Source of the DNA: Rotaria socialis
Lineage: Eukaryota; Rotifera; Eurotatoria; Philodinida; Philodinidae
Assembly: GCA_905331475.1 (NCBI GenBank)
Contig: CAJNYU010002455.1
Coordinates: forward strand, 1 to 64,000
Direction of reading: 5' to 3'
Length of the DNA stretch: 64,000 nucleotides
This document shows, piece after piece, positions 45,128 to 62,255 of this stretch. A program made the position numbers and the translations under genes. The notes beneath the pieces were generated by a model that was given only the letters and a program-made list of their open reading frames with translations, had not been told where the DNA came from and searched no databases. Within the stretch, counting starts at the first letter, position 1, and every line of letters starts with the position of its first letter.

Positions 45128-46339
45128 ATCGAGGTTGAAGAATGATGTATTAAAGTGCGTTTTGAACATCTGCTCAATAGAATTATTTAGCCTTAAAAAA
45201 CTTTGCTTTTTCATCGTAAACATCAATATTTTATTCCAAATGATGTTTACGTGTTCATCATTCTGGGCAACTTTATTGACATCAATTCTTAAGAAATAAA
45301 GGCAACAATAGGACATAATCCGTTCAACGAGCTTTAAGTCTCTATTCAAATGAGCTAATTACTAACGATAATTTAGTTTGTCGTTCCTCTCAAATCACAG
45401 TATACTATTGTACTATTCTAAAAAGTCTTTAATTGGCAAATAAGTGCAATAGTTTTCTGAATTTTTCAAAATGATATTGACTCATTACTGAACTAGTTTG
45501 ACATCGGTTGGGTACTAGATTCTTCGTTTGAGAATTATAGATGACTAAAAATAGTAGCTTTCAAAATTCAAATAATATCTCATCAAGCTATTCAATTTTT
45601 AAAGTATTCATATTTTTTTTTCTATTGTCTAGTGAACCATTACGATATTCTGTGCAGAGAAATAATAGCTAGCTAATTTTTAAGTTATGAAATTTGTTTT
45701 GAATGACGTAGAATTTCCTAAAAATTTTCTATCAGTACCCAAAATTGGATGTGTCAATGGAAATTCTTATTTCTGTACATTTCTACAGAGTACAACTCAA
45801 CAAAGTCTAAAACATAATTAGGAACTTTATTGATCGAATACAAAAAAAAACAGATAAAACAGTAGTCAAATTTCTGACGCTTTAGTTAAAATAATTTGTT
45901 TTTCAATCAATAAATATCGCCTCTACGGAAAGAAGAGGAGCTATTTCGATTAGCTTATATGCTCGTTTAATTTCTTCACGTTACGAAAAAAAGACGAAAA
46001 GATAAATTGTTTGAGTTTTAAAATGCTACAGAAAATGAAACGAGAATTAAATAAATGTGGAAACTTCGGATTTCATCCGAGAGTTATGCTTACTGCAAAA
46101 AGTGCATGGGACATATGAGTCATTCTAGAATGTCTGAACACCAAAATTATCATGAGAAACTAGGCAATTTGATTTCTGGATGCAGTTTTTGTGCATTTTG
46201 AGACCTTTTTCAGGCGATGTTTTGTTAGAAAGCTACGATTTAGTTCAAAACTAATATCAGATTCAGAATCAGCGTTAAAAACTGAGTCGATTTATATATG
46301 TTGTGAATAATTCTGAGAAAAATTAATTTTTTGAAAACA
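45128..46339. other. Intergenic, no gene recognised
   Basis: AT-rich. A minus-strand ORF of 74 codons (45125-45349) has no motif and overlaps the MITE edge; not annotated. Confidence 0.45.
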
Positions 46340-46565
46340 AAATCCCTGTAGTCCTTCTCAGGGATGGTCTGATCAAAAATGACAATTTTTTCGATAACTC
46401 AACCATTTCTTGAGGGATTCTTCTCATCTTCGAACTCGACCGAGATAATCATGAGATTGCACTGTGTGGAAAATTTCATCATGATCTGAGTCTCCTTTCG
46501 AAAGTTATCGTGCCTACGGCCGGGCGGACACACTGGCCGATTCTAGAGTGTACTCACTTTTTGAG
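46340..46565. repeat. Repeat-like block resembling a LINE 3' tail
   Basis: A locally G+C-richer block contains AAATTTCATCATGATCTGAG, GAAAGTTATCGTGCCTACGG and GGGCGGACACACTGG. This 'aaatttcat.atgatc..agt...cgaaagttatcgtg...gacggac' layout is a very common 3' end of RTE-like and related elements in many animals. No adjacent reverse transcriptase was seen. The family call is by resemblance only. Confidence 0.4.
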
Positions 46566-47684
46566 CACACAAAAATCATGAATGTAATCTTCCATGAAAA
46601 TTGAAAAGTGTTAAAAGATCTTTGCGTATTCTATAATTGTTGGTGTTCTTTTTGATAATACGCCCATGTTGATCTACCTTACACAGTCATAATCTTCATT
46701 AAAATCGTGGATTTTTTAAAATTAACTAGATGAATGGAATCTAAGTCATATTCAGCATTTAAACTCGCCTGAATATTTGAGAAAATGTCCTCATGCAACA
46801 TAGAAAACCGTGTACCTACTTTAGATTAGTAGTATTTCTCAGTTAAAAAAAAAACAGAATTAATGAGTTCGGTCACTAAATAAGCATTATATTATATCTA
46901 CTAGGCAACGAGAATAACGTTTATATAATAGAAAAGAGAAGAAAAAGGATGACTCTTTAATTATTTTTGTCGAGACAATCTTTCGAATTCCATTGAAATT
47001 TTAAACGAAAAGAGAAAAATCTTCCTGACTTTTCAATATTCATAAATTATTTACCAGAAACCATTCTATTACCATGATGATATAATGGTTGTTAAATATT
47101 GAAAAATAATCGCTCATTTTGTCATTTATTCTCCGTATTTACAATGCATGAATTAAATGGTTTTTAAACTTAAAAGTATGTTCTCTTACACAATTATTAT
47201 TTACGATAATTACTAACGTAAGCGCACCTTGATTTGAAAAAATATAAATACACAATCTAGGAAAAGTCTTCTCATGGAGACGGGTACATTTGTGTTACTA
47301 AAACTTTAACCTGAGCCATTCATACATAACCGTATTTTGAAGGGTAGATGAGTTGAAGATTGAAGATTGAATTTCTTATGTTCAGTACACTGACTGCAAT
47401 GAATTAGTGTACTGTGTCAGTGTCTCTATCAAAACGTTTCTGAGCATAAAACTGCACGACACACGAAAATACCCTATTGATTTAAACTGGTGAATTGATA
47501 TATTATCATGTAGAGAAATTTCAAAAATTTTAATAAATGTATACTGATACTTAAATCTAAGAGGAGAGAATCTAATTATAAGTTGGCATTAGTTATTATA
47601 ATTTCTTTTGTGAAGTTTTTGCTTCATTCATTTGTCTATTTTTGAGCACCTCGATTACTATATTTAGCTATGATTAAATGGGAA
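46566..47684. other. Intergenic, nothing recognised
   Basis: AT-rich DNA; no ORF or repeat stands out. Confidence 0.5.
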
Positions 47685-48810
47685 AGCGACACGTCGTCTC
47701 ACCCCTTTTTTCACGAACTCCGGTAAAATAATTTGTTTACGATCTCCTGACAAGAAAAAAAAAGACATGGCGTTCGGAACGAAGTTCGTAAATGAATTAC
47801 AACAAAAATATAGGATTTTCACAATTGGTTCCGAACTTCATGTAAATTTTTTTCTTTGCAAACATCAAAATCTGGCTGGAAACCGCAATACAAAAAAGGC
47901 GACACGATTTTCTCGCGTATGTTCAGGTTTAAATTTCGCTGTGAGAAAATATGAAGTGATACGCTATAGTCGCAACCTAAAATCACGTAAAGTCAACGTT
48001 TCGGCGAATTCAAGCAACTACGATTGCACTTCTGTTTACTATAATAATTCTAGTATTAGTTATTATTCTCCCTATTCCTTGAACACTTTCTGTTGCAAGA
48101 TACTAGCTTTATTGAAAGAAAATAAATACATACATATTCACGACTCTAGTGTTAATGTACATCATCATTCTATTTATTCCTCGATGAATGTACACGTTTT
48201 TTGAGCCTGACTATTTGTTTATTTTTCTATGTTGAAGCAATGAGATCAGATTGAGATGAAGACGAAGCAGCAGTACTATGATCGCTGGGTCTAACTCTAT
48301 AAGACGATTCAATCTCGAAGTTGAACGTAAATAAGATTTAGGAGCAATTTGCTCAGTTATTGCTTTCGACAACTGTTGATTTTTAATCAACTTGTATCCT
48401 TAGAAGCAACTTTTAAGACTACAGCACAAGGAGTATAGGTAAGGAAAGAATAATCGCCTACTTATATAGCCATGTATGTAATTAAAATGCCACTTATTAT
48501 TGTCTATAAGAGTAGAGAGTTTTTATATCAATTAAAATATCCTTATAAATTCGTTTACGGACTCCACATTTAAGTACCTTTAGAATTTCCTCCCGAACTA
48601 CTGACGCTGTTTATTGCGATCTCCAGGTATTACATTAAATGTAGCAAAAATACTCTATTCCGAACATCCGCTAAACACATTACGATTTCCGATACACAGG
48701 CGTTTACGAACTCCCGTCATAAATTTTTACGAATAAAATTCATTTCCGAACATCCGGTAACATTTACCGGTGTTCGGAAGTGATGAGACGAAACGTAAGT
48801 CATCCGGTTA
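47685..48810. mobile_element. Putative non-autonomous element, 1.1 kb, CGAACTCCGGTAAA-type ends
   Basis: The left end has ACGTCGTCTCAC...CACGAACTCCGGTAAA (about 47691-47727). The right end read backwards has ACGTTTCGTCTCATCACTTC followed by CGAACACCGGTAAA (about 48795-48763). Inside, the same word family recurs: TTTACGATCTCC, TTTACGGACTCC, CCGAACATCCG, TTACGAACTCCCG and the inverted pair TTCCGAACATCCGGTAA / TTTACCGGTGTTCGGAA (48753-48779). The internal 145-codon ORF (47767-48204) has no recognisable protein. Best read as an inverted-repeat-ended, transposase-less element. Confidence 0.45.
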
Positions 48811-51800
48811 AATTTCCAAGTAGCTCGATCTTCGAATGTTCTTCGTCCTGAATAAGAAATAGAAATTGATGAGCTATTCTATTGAAGGGAAAACATTATA
48901 ATTCGACAGTATAATTAGTTTCCTGATTCGTGTCCCAGGGAATCATAAAACTGTTGATTTGTATTTATGCGATGTGTGTGTTACATCAGTCTTTTGTGCA
49001 TTTCTACCGTTCTATGATCACTTTAATATTGTCGTTGCAATGAACCTAAAAATGAATTTTTAGTCCAGCTCCCACAATCGTCAGGAATGAAATTTCATTT
49101 CCATAAAAGAACATAAATTTCTGGTGCACTATTCTATAAACAGTTGTGGTCGATTGCGCATGAATTAGCTGACGTTGCCAAAATATTGAAAATTTGATTT
49201 TATCTGAAATAATAATTAGAAATTATCTATTTTTTTAGACAAAAAAAAAAGAAAGATTCGTCTTATTTGATGTTTTGGTTTATATATAAAAATTGAAAGA
49301 ATTATTTTCCAATAGATAAAATGCTAAAAACATTTATAATGTTGAGAAATAATCTTTGCAATCTCTACTTACTGATATAAGTATTGATGAAAACAGAATT
49401 AAATTTTTAAAATATCAGCATACGTTAGTTAATTAAAATCCTCTTTTTTTTGTATCAAAACAAGCATAAATTGTTGTTTATTTGTACTAGAGCATAATCA
49501 TAAATAAAAGATCTTTGAAATCCTAAAGATATTATGCACCACTCTAAGTTCAGATAATAAAACGATTATAATAGAATAAATGAATATTTGAGAGCATATG
49601 AACCAAGATTAGCTGTGCACTGTATCAAGTAGTACTGAACAGAATTGCTCCATATAACTATGAACGACAAATTAAGACGCTGTAAAATTGTTAGTGTCGG
49701 TTAAGCTAATGGCGTTCTCGTAGGAAAGAAATATAAAATGGCATTGTTCTTCTGAGAAAATGAATAGTTCTAATACGCTGAAATGCGTAAGGTGTTCTGC
49801 GCATCTGTTTTCTTTAAATGACTCGTGGGCATTTTTTACTCTCATCCTGTTTCAGTAGTACTCGTATTTGTTTTTATTCAGGCAAAACTTATTGACCTAA
49901 TAATATAAATTATAGTAACGTGAATGCCTGGGGAATTTATGATCGTGTTTCTTTCTTAAGTCAAATAAATAACTTATTCAGCAGGAAGATGTTAAGTAAT
50001 TAATTGAAGCATACCTTGCACTTTTTACCGCATTTATTCAAGAAAAACTGGACACGATTGATCAAATTAAAGTAGAATTCAACTTTAATTATTTGTTTAT
50101 CTTTTTGAAATATAAGAAGAGAACTTTGTTCTGTTGAATAATTTTTGGTATAGAAAAATGTAACTTACCGTAAAAAAACTGAGAGTTAATTCATTGGAAA
50201 AAATATGAAACAAAATTACATGCTTTGCTGTATTTGCTTTTGTTTTATACAATGTGAACTGAAAGCAACATAACGAATGTTGAATATTAAACAATTTATT
50301 GGTTCAACAAAAACAAATTACTTTGTTGCGTACTTACCTGGCGATAATGTTCCTGTTTATTTCATCCAAGTACAAACCAAAGTAAAGCTTGCACAATAAA
50401 CACAGTTTCCAACATTGGTCTTTCCATTTGGCAGGAAACTGAACGAGTCGGAATTTATAGCGACTATCATAGCTGTCTAATTAATAAAGTGCTTCCCTTT
50501 ATTGTGTACATATCTCAAACAATGAAACAAGAAAAGAGAAAATTCCACGATATGATTTCCGTCAGATTACTGTCCGTATTCCACGGTACACAATTAAAAA
50601 AATCTCAGCTTAAACTATGGAATATTTTACTTTTTATTTACAACGGAATTATAGCAGGCGTTTGTCTTTGCTTCCCGGAAATGACATATCAAGCAACTTA
50701 CATTTCTGATATATAATCAAAATTTTGTAAGTTGAAAGTTTCTTAGCAATAAACGAGCAATTATGATGAATTGCTCTCTACGTCACAAATACTGGTTTAC
50801 CTTCCTCCGTTTACTGTAAAAGTTAAAGCTAATTCTTTTTTAATCTGAAACGGAAAATTTCAACAATAGACTAACGAAGCATTTCTATGAGAAGATGTTT
50901 AGCTGATTTACTGCTTCGTATAGTATTAGCGCAAATACTTGGTATTGTATGAGAGACTCTATATATTAAAAAAAGAATTAATGGATGAAAATCTTTTTGC
51001 ATATGTCCGATGCGTACATCAAGTATTGATAGACATTTCAGTATAGTATCTTTCAGACACGTATATAGAGAGAAATATAGTAATTATTTTAAAAGAATAG
51101 CTTTAAATGAAATCTTCTGCAATATAGAATTCTCATATTAAAAATCAAAACCGATTATGTCAAACTTAGCGTGGCGTGGGACTAAATTCTATATTTTATC
51201 AAATATATGCTTATTAAATTAGTTATGTCAGTCATCTTCTATCTAAATAGATATAATGTACTAAAACCAACTACGTATTGAATTCGATCTGTAATTGAGC
51301 TACTGTTTAAGCAGTGGGGATGTTTCACAGAGCGTAGAAATATTTAATTTTGATGTTAAATATAGGAACGTAGAGCTAAACAAGATTTTCTAAAAATTAA
51401 CACGTTTCAATCTCTCTATCACTACGTGAATTCGTCTGAAAAACTTTTTATCCTGGATTGCTCCAAAAATAGAGTACGTGAGACATGATTGAGTGTTGTT
51501 TTACTAATGCTAAATTAAATAAAAACTCTTAAATGGTCGCCTTGTCGTTCATGATTTTTACGTTGAGTTAAAAGAATTACCTTCACGTGTCAATCAGAGT
51601 GAACAACGTACGGTTAGAAGATGAATCTTCAAATAGAGTTTAATTGGATTTAAATAGTCATTTATCATTATGAAAACCTCCACCTGCGATACACTCATTA
51701 TAATTAGCTTGCAAACATGCATGGCAAAACCGTATAGAAAATACAATTGTATCATCAATAGAAACTCAAAAGAACAATGTTTTAGACTTGATCTTTTTAT

Positions 51801-52106
51801 ATCAGTAGACCAAATACTAATGTCTTGCTAAAAATATCGAATCGGTTTTTTAAACTATGCTGTCATTTGTCAAAGGCAGTGTCATATGAAGAAGAATTTC
51901 TTCTTTACAATTAAGACCCTAAAGAATCCGCAAAAAATTGTTGTCATCAGGGATGATGTAAAAGAAGAAAGATATTTTGTATCATTCAGCATCGCCATCT
52001 GTTTTTCTTCGTTGCTAGTTCTTCGCTCTTATTCGTTCTACCTAAATATGAGTCATGTGAATTACAACGGGTGTCTACAACATTCGTTTCTCGAATATTA
52101 ATAATA
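48811..52106. other. Gene-poor AT-rich stretch
   Basis: 3.3 kb with only short unsupported ORFs (50097-50294, 50489-50716, 51886-52101). It includes the upstream region of the N-myristoylated protein gene. No promoter element assigned. Confidence 0.45.
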
Positions 52107-52644
52107 ATGGGTTGCTTGCAATCAACAGAATCTATGGATTTCGATACAATTCAACCAGTTGTATTACGAACTTCGGGAGGTATTGCAACATATAGCGGTA
52201 CGACTGAACGAGGCCGATGTCAAGTTTGTTTAATTTCAATCTGTATTAATAGTTCTTTTTTCTTATCTTTATAGACACTTGGCGATGCAGAAATGGCATT
52301 GACTGAAGATTGTTTCTATTCTCAAGCAATCGGAACTGGTTGTTGTGGAGACCAAGGACTAATGAGAATTCCGATTTCAGCAGTCAAAGATATACGACAA
52401 CAGTCATGTAAAATTTATACTATTTTTTTTAAAACGAAAAACGTTTTGTTTTGTAATTTTTAAAGATTTCAATGGACGTTATCGTGTTGATCATCCTCAC
52501 TTGGTAATAACCTATACTACTACCGATACGAACGGCTCTCATGAGCATCAAGCCGGTTGGCAAATGAATGATATTGCATATAATCAGTGGAAAACTGCTA
52601 TCGAACAATTAAAAGAACGGGATCCATCACCTCAACAAGCATAA
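52107..52644 (+). CDS. Small N-myristoylated/palmitoylated protein, 3 exons, 142 aa
   Basis: Exons: 52107-52223, 52275-52407, 52466-52644; 429 nt, phases agree. The start is chosen at MGCLQSTE because Gly2-Cys3 is a textbook dual N-myristoylation/palmitoylation signal; the ORF can be read upstream but that extension is not protein-like. Residues about 18-140 alternate beta-type strands and a C-terminal helix (GLMRIPISAVKDIRQQ, FNGRYRVDHPHLVITYTTTD, WQMNDIAYNQWKTAIEQLKE), suggestive of a PH-like fold with the closing helix. A CC pair (GTGCCGD) lies mid-protein. The predicted location is the cytoplasmic face of a membrane. I do not recognise a named family. It is followed after 1.1 kb by CHFR on the same strand. 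Confidence 0.75.
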
Positions 52645-53728
52645 TTATTATTTTACGGACATAACAACTATTTGGTCTTATTGCTTATTCTTTCGCAATC
52701 ACATGAACAAGTTTATTTGACGTCACAGAAGCATGCAGCGATTAAGTGTGGATCTTTTTTTATATTCGTTTGAACGCAATATATTAACAAAATAAAAAAA
52801 AAAGAGATAGTAACTTTTATTATTAATCAATAGGAGGAGATTGATTCAATAGTGTTTTTTTTTGTTTCGATTATTATTGCTAATAAATCATACTATGAAG
52901 AATGTAAAGCTGTTATAAGAAAAGTTTTACCACATAAAATGATAAACCAAGGGTTATTTTAGATGTTCTAATATTTCGATTTTCCTAATTATTATACTTC
53001 ACCTAGATATTGAATATCTACTTTATTGATTATATACTCTTACGAAAACATTTTGACCTAAAAATGTCTTCAGATTAATTAGAAAAAAAAACAACACTTT
53101 AGATGTTGAACTGTGGCCTGTTGCTTTTTAATTTTATTTGAAGTAGTTTTTTTCTTAACTTCAAACACACCTTTCATTCTCTTCAGATGCATTATTGATT
53201 TTGTGTGAATCATACAGTTGACATAAAAATGTACTGGATTTTGTATATTTTTTGTTCTGCTGAATTTTTTTTTCTTACTCCAGATGTCTCTTGAGTGTAT
53301 TGGTTATTTTTTAAGCTTATCTTTAATAATATAGATGTCTATAATAGATGTTTATAATCGCGAACTTCTATAAATAAATAAAATTAAAAAAACAAGTTCG
53401 CTGAACTTTTTTATTAGAAAGATAAGCTCAAAATAGATTTTACGAATAAGATTGATGCTCTCGATTTGTTTATTTTTCAATAGTTCTTCTACTGCAATGC
53501 TATTGTTTTGTTTTCCTTCTGTGTTTATATATGTGTAAATATTAAAGTTTTTTTTTCTTCTTTCTGTCTTACGCTCGATCGATTGTGAGGTAAATTTGGT
53601 GTAAGAAAGTCAATCAAATATATATATAGAATAAAAGACCATAAAAATGTCATACGAAAATAATAAAAAGAATGAAATATGACGTTCGAAGGATAATAAT
53701 ATCAATTCTTTTTTTTCAGATATCATCA
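52645..53728. other. Intergenic upstream of CHFR
   Basis: AT-rich, no ORF. It ends in a T-rich tract and TTTTTTTCAG, an acceptor located 10 nt before the CHFR ATG. Confidence 0.5.
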
Positions 53729-56700
53729 ATGAATGAGTCTGTTTTATATCGTTTAAAAAATCTAAACGATCACAATATAATATCAGTGTGCAAAAATCAA
53801 TTCACCATTGGGCGTGCTACAAGTAAACCGATTATGTTTTTATTTGAATGACATCAATAGTAATGTTACGTTGTCGAAGTCGATGTTTTCAATAAATGAC
53901 TACACCTTCGATTCTTCTTGTCTCATAATAGGGTTGCTAAGTGATTTAAGTCCGTAATTGAAATCGATTTTCGTTTTCTTCTCTTTCCTTACCGTGATAT
54001 ATTTACAAGCATTTGCATTAATGTATATGTAACTATTAATACTATTGAATGTTAACGAGTTACCTAACTATGAAAGGACAAGGTTATTCTTTTGGTCAAA
54101 GAACTAATTTTAAACTCTACGACGAAAGACAATCTACCTTAAAATATACAGAAGAATTCTATTAATTTCGTACAAATAAGTATCTCAAATAGAAAAGGTC
54201 TTGAAAATGAATTTGTTTTGGCTTACTTTTGTAACTTGTTCATTTGTTGAATAAGTCCTATTGTGAATGGAAAAATTAGTTGCGTGTTTTTTCTGCAGCT
54301 AATGATTTAGCGATGGCAAACAATAGATACATGTCATCGTGCCATTGCATAATTGAATTTAGTAATGGACATGTTTATATTCGTGACACAAGTTCAAACG
54401 GTACTTTAATTAATCGATCAAAAAAAATTAATAAAAATGATACGGTAAATATTCATCTATAAATACACGAGAAAAACTTATCCTTCATATTTAGCCTATG
54501 GAACTTCATACCGGTGATATTGTTCACCTTGTGTTTCGAAAAGACGAACCTGAATCAAGTAAGTTTAGCGAATATGAAAAATAATCGATGCTTGCAATGA
54601 TTCATTTCTTATATTTAGATGCCATTTTTCAATTGGATTTACCTATTATTATTGAATCAAAGACTAAAACTGAAAAAACTTTGAAACGAAAACTTTCTGG
54701 TAAGAAACAACTGTCATTCGTGTCATGCTACTTGCAGTACACATAATGATTCACTATACAAGAGCGTATCCATTAGTGAGATCAAGTTTATCTATCAAGG
54801 ACTCTTCTGGTAATAAACGTAGACACATGGCGTTGTTTTTAAACGATCGATATGATAAATACAGATCTTTTGAGTATACTTTTCCGCTGAGCATGATTTA
54901 ACACGAGAGGAAAAAAACATCCGATTCAGACCGTATGAACCGACGAGTGTTTGTACTGATACTTTCTATCAAATTTTCTTGTTAAATCTATGCATTCTAA
55001 TTAATTTAGATACTCTATCGATTTCGGCGAATGGTTCGTTTCTTTATAACTTGAAATATTGGTTTCCTATGATTTCATTTTATAGAGACAAAAGAAAATG
55101 TTGATCTATCAAATTTAATGAATAAAAGTTCCGATGTTGAAATGAAACCAACTAATTCAAATGATCTAATTACTATGAAAGCTGGCGATGATATGGAAGA
55201 TATACTTACATGTGTTTGTTGTCAAGATATTATGACAAATCCGATTTGTCTCGAACCTTGTTTACATGCATTTTGTAGTGATTGTTATGCTTCATGGGAA
55301 CCTGTTCAACGTACTTGGTAAGTACTAGTTTGAGATATTCAAAGGAAAGCAATCATAAGATCATGGGAGGTCTAACTACAATTTGAACTAAGAAACAACG
55401 ATGCTTTGTAGCTATATTTAGTAATCACTGAACCAGCATCGTTCTTGATCTTGGCTACTGAAGCTAATAAAATCTAGGTGAATTTTCTATTCTGTATAGT
55501 CTGAGTTGTGTAATACATCACATTGAAATTGAGCAGAGATTATTGAACTATTAGCAGTCTGAAGATAACAACAGAAGACCGATAGACTATCAAAATAAAA
55601 AATAATGGCATTGGATCATTATCTTAATGGATATTGATGATCGGTTAATATTGTTCTTAACCAATTGCGTATGATTATTTGTCTCCCAATGACGTTTCAA
55701 AAGGTTGCAAACACCTGCCATCGTTGACATATGTCGACAAGTCTAATTAGACATAAATTTCGATGTTGACAAAATTTGATGGGCGTCTGAAATGGTTTTT
55801 TAATTTCTTTGAGAGAAAATTATAATTCTATTCTGCAAATAAAGATCTGTGAAACCGTAATATCTTTCGAAATCCTTATTTTTTTTTATTTTAGTCCAAA
55901 ATGTCGTGTAAAGGTGACTGATAAAAAGAAGAATGTAGTTATTAATGGTATTTTAGAAGCATTTCTTAAAGCATATCCAAACAAACGCCCAACACTAAAT
56001 CCTATTGGTAGTGCAAAAAATGCAATGAAAACGACAACTAGCACAAAGATTGAAGTTTGTTTTTGAAAAGAAAAAATCAATAAATTGGACATTGTAATCC
56101 GTGTTTAGGTTAATCAAAATACAGCGAGTCGTAACGATGATCAATCTAATGATGAAGTATTTAACAAATCGGAATTTTTTTCCAAGAGCAAATTCATTTG
56201 TGTTCTTTATTTTAGATGGATGATGAATCTGTGGATAATGATATGTAAGTTTTCATCTTATTTAAAACAAAATTAGGTATTTAATCTTGTTTGAATTACA
56301 GTTTTCTTGTACCGGCCACACCAATTTCTAATGTTCAATTCACATGTCGTCAATGTCCAACACCGCGTGTCTTCGGTAAATCTAGTTTTTTTTTATATCG
56401 ATTTCGAATTCTAATTATTGTTCAGGCCGTACATCGAATATGAATACTGTTTTGAATGGGTTTCAATGTCGTCCTAATCAACGTCACATTCTTTGTCAAT
56501 GCTGTACGAAGCCAATGCCTGATAGACAAGATGAGCCCAATATTCATCAAAGTTGTAAGTTGATATTTCGCTTTGTTCTTTTTTTTTGTTAGTGGTTATT
56601 TCTTTTGATCTAGGTGAAATCTGTCAGCAACATTTTTGTAACATTTATTTTCAAAAATGTCAACGAGCAGAGTGTCTCGGCTGTTTAAATCATTTAAAAG

Positions 56701-57598
56701 GTATTAATTAGTAATTTTGATTTTATGGAAAATTTATTCTGTGAATTATAGATTTTAATTTCAATCGTCAACATCTGACTAATATTATTAATAATAATCC
56801 TATTGAAACATTAATTATTCAAGTAAGTTCAGGCCGCCATTGTTGATTTAGTTCTATAAGAATATACTAATCAGGAAATGAAACGGACTATGAAAAATTG
56901 AAAGCCTTATTTCTCAAATTGCTTTCTCTGCTTACAATAGGAAAAGAGATCCACCGTCAACTCCATTGAATATTCTATTCTTTCAGACATGACATAGTAA
57001 TTGGTTAATACATTGAAGACTTCATCGTTTTGTTTCCTAGCGTTTATTTATTAAGACCATTGTTGAGTAGAGCGCACGAATGACTAAAAGAGATGTTACT
57101 CATGCCATCAATATCGTTGAGTGGAATTCTACTGTAAAAGTACACGCACGACAACAGTCCTTCTGTTTCTCTTCCTGGAGAAAGATTCACTTCATATCTA
57201 ATTGAACAAATACATTTAGAATTATCTGAAAGCTCATCGTGGAAGTAGCCATGATTTACTTGTTGAATGTTGTCAACGTCTTGATCGAAAAGAGTTTACT
57301 TGTACTGGTATTGATCGAAACATGGCTGGTTTGTTTTTTTTCCTTTGTTTTCAACGTCATTGATTTGTTCTTGTTCTTTCTAGTTCCATCAACAAAAGTT
57401 GTTTGCTATAAATGCGGTTTGAATATTTTCAGAGAACTAGCGTATCAATTTCGTGTCGCAATGAAGCCGACTGACATATTACCAATGACGTTGCGTAATC
57501 GTGAGGATTGTTTCTATGGTAAACATTGTCGCACGCAATACACGAAACCAGCTCATGCACAAAAGTTTAATCATGCCTGTGAACAAACTAAACATTAA
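53729..57598 (+). CDS. CHFR: CHFR: FHA-RING-Cys-rich-PBZ ubiquitin ligase, 14 exons, 512 aa
   Basis: Exons: 53729-53822, 54299-54444, 54495-54558, 54619-54699, 55086-55317, 55895-56054, 56109-56156, 56216-56244, 56302-56375, 56426-56554, 56614-56700, 56752-56822, 57220-57328, 57384-57598; 1539 nt, all phases fit. The FHA domain (about 20-105) has GR (28-29), S..HC and SSNGT. The RING (C3HC4) ligands are C171, C174, C187, H189, C192, C195, C206 and C209. A CHFR-specific Cys-rich region (about 290-480) reads FTCRQCPTPRVFG, HILCQCCTKPMPDR, FTCTGIDRNM and VVCYKCGLNIFRELAYQFR. The C-terminal PBZ (poly-ADP-ribose-binding) finger is C484-x5-C...H-x5-H-x-C. In animals CHFR delays mitotic entry under stress and is recruited to PAR. 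It matches the vertebrate domain order but is shorter than the roughly 660-residue human protein because of short linkers. Confidence 0.93.
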
Positions 57599-57739
57599 TC
57601 TCGGTGTTTTCGTTTTGCTTTGTATTATATGAGAAACAGAAAAAAAAGGAACTCTGAAATAGTAATTATTATTATATGTTATTTGTTTGTTTTATTTGTT
57701 AGAAGATGATAGTAGAATATGATTTGATAAATGAACTTG

Positions 57740-57759
57740 TTTATTTTATTTTATTACAG

Positions 57760-57760
<1 letters not shown>
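57740..57760 (+). promoter_or_regulatory. Splice acceptor exactly at KDM4 ATG (candidate trans-splice site)
   Basis: TTTATTTTATTTTATTACAG runs straight into ATGTCGATA. It is a strong polypyrimidine-AG 142 bp after the CHFR stop, with no room for an ordinary upstream exon and promoter unless the first exon lies inside the CHFR 3' region. This fits spliced-leader trans-splicing, which is known from bdelloids. It could instead be a cis acceptor of an unseen 5' UTR exon. Confidence 0.5.

Positions 57761-62255
<4,495 letters not shown>

Noticed and set aside
47767..48204. 145-codon plus-strand ORF inside the putative element
   Set aside because: No motif, composition dominated by A/T and Tyr/Asn/Ser, and it overlaps repeated words; not enough to call a transposase.
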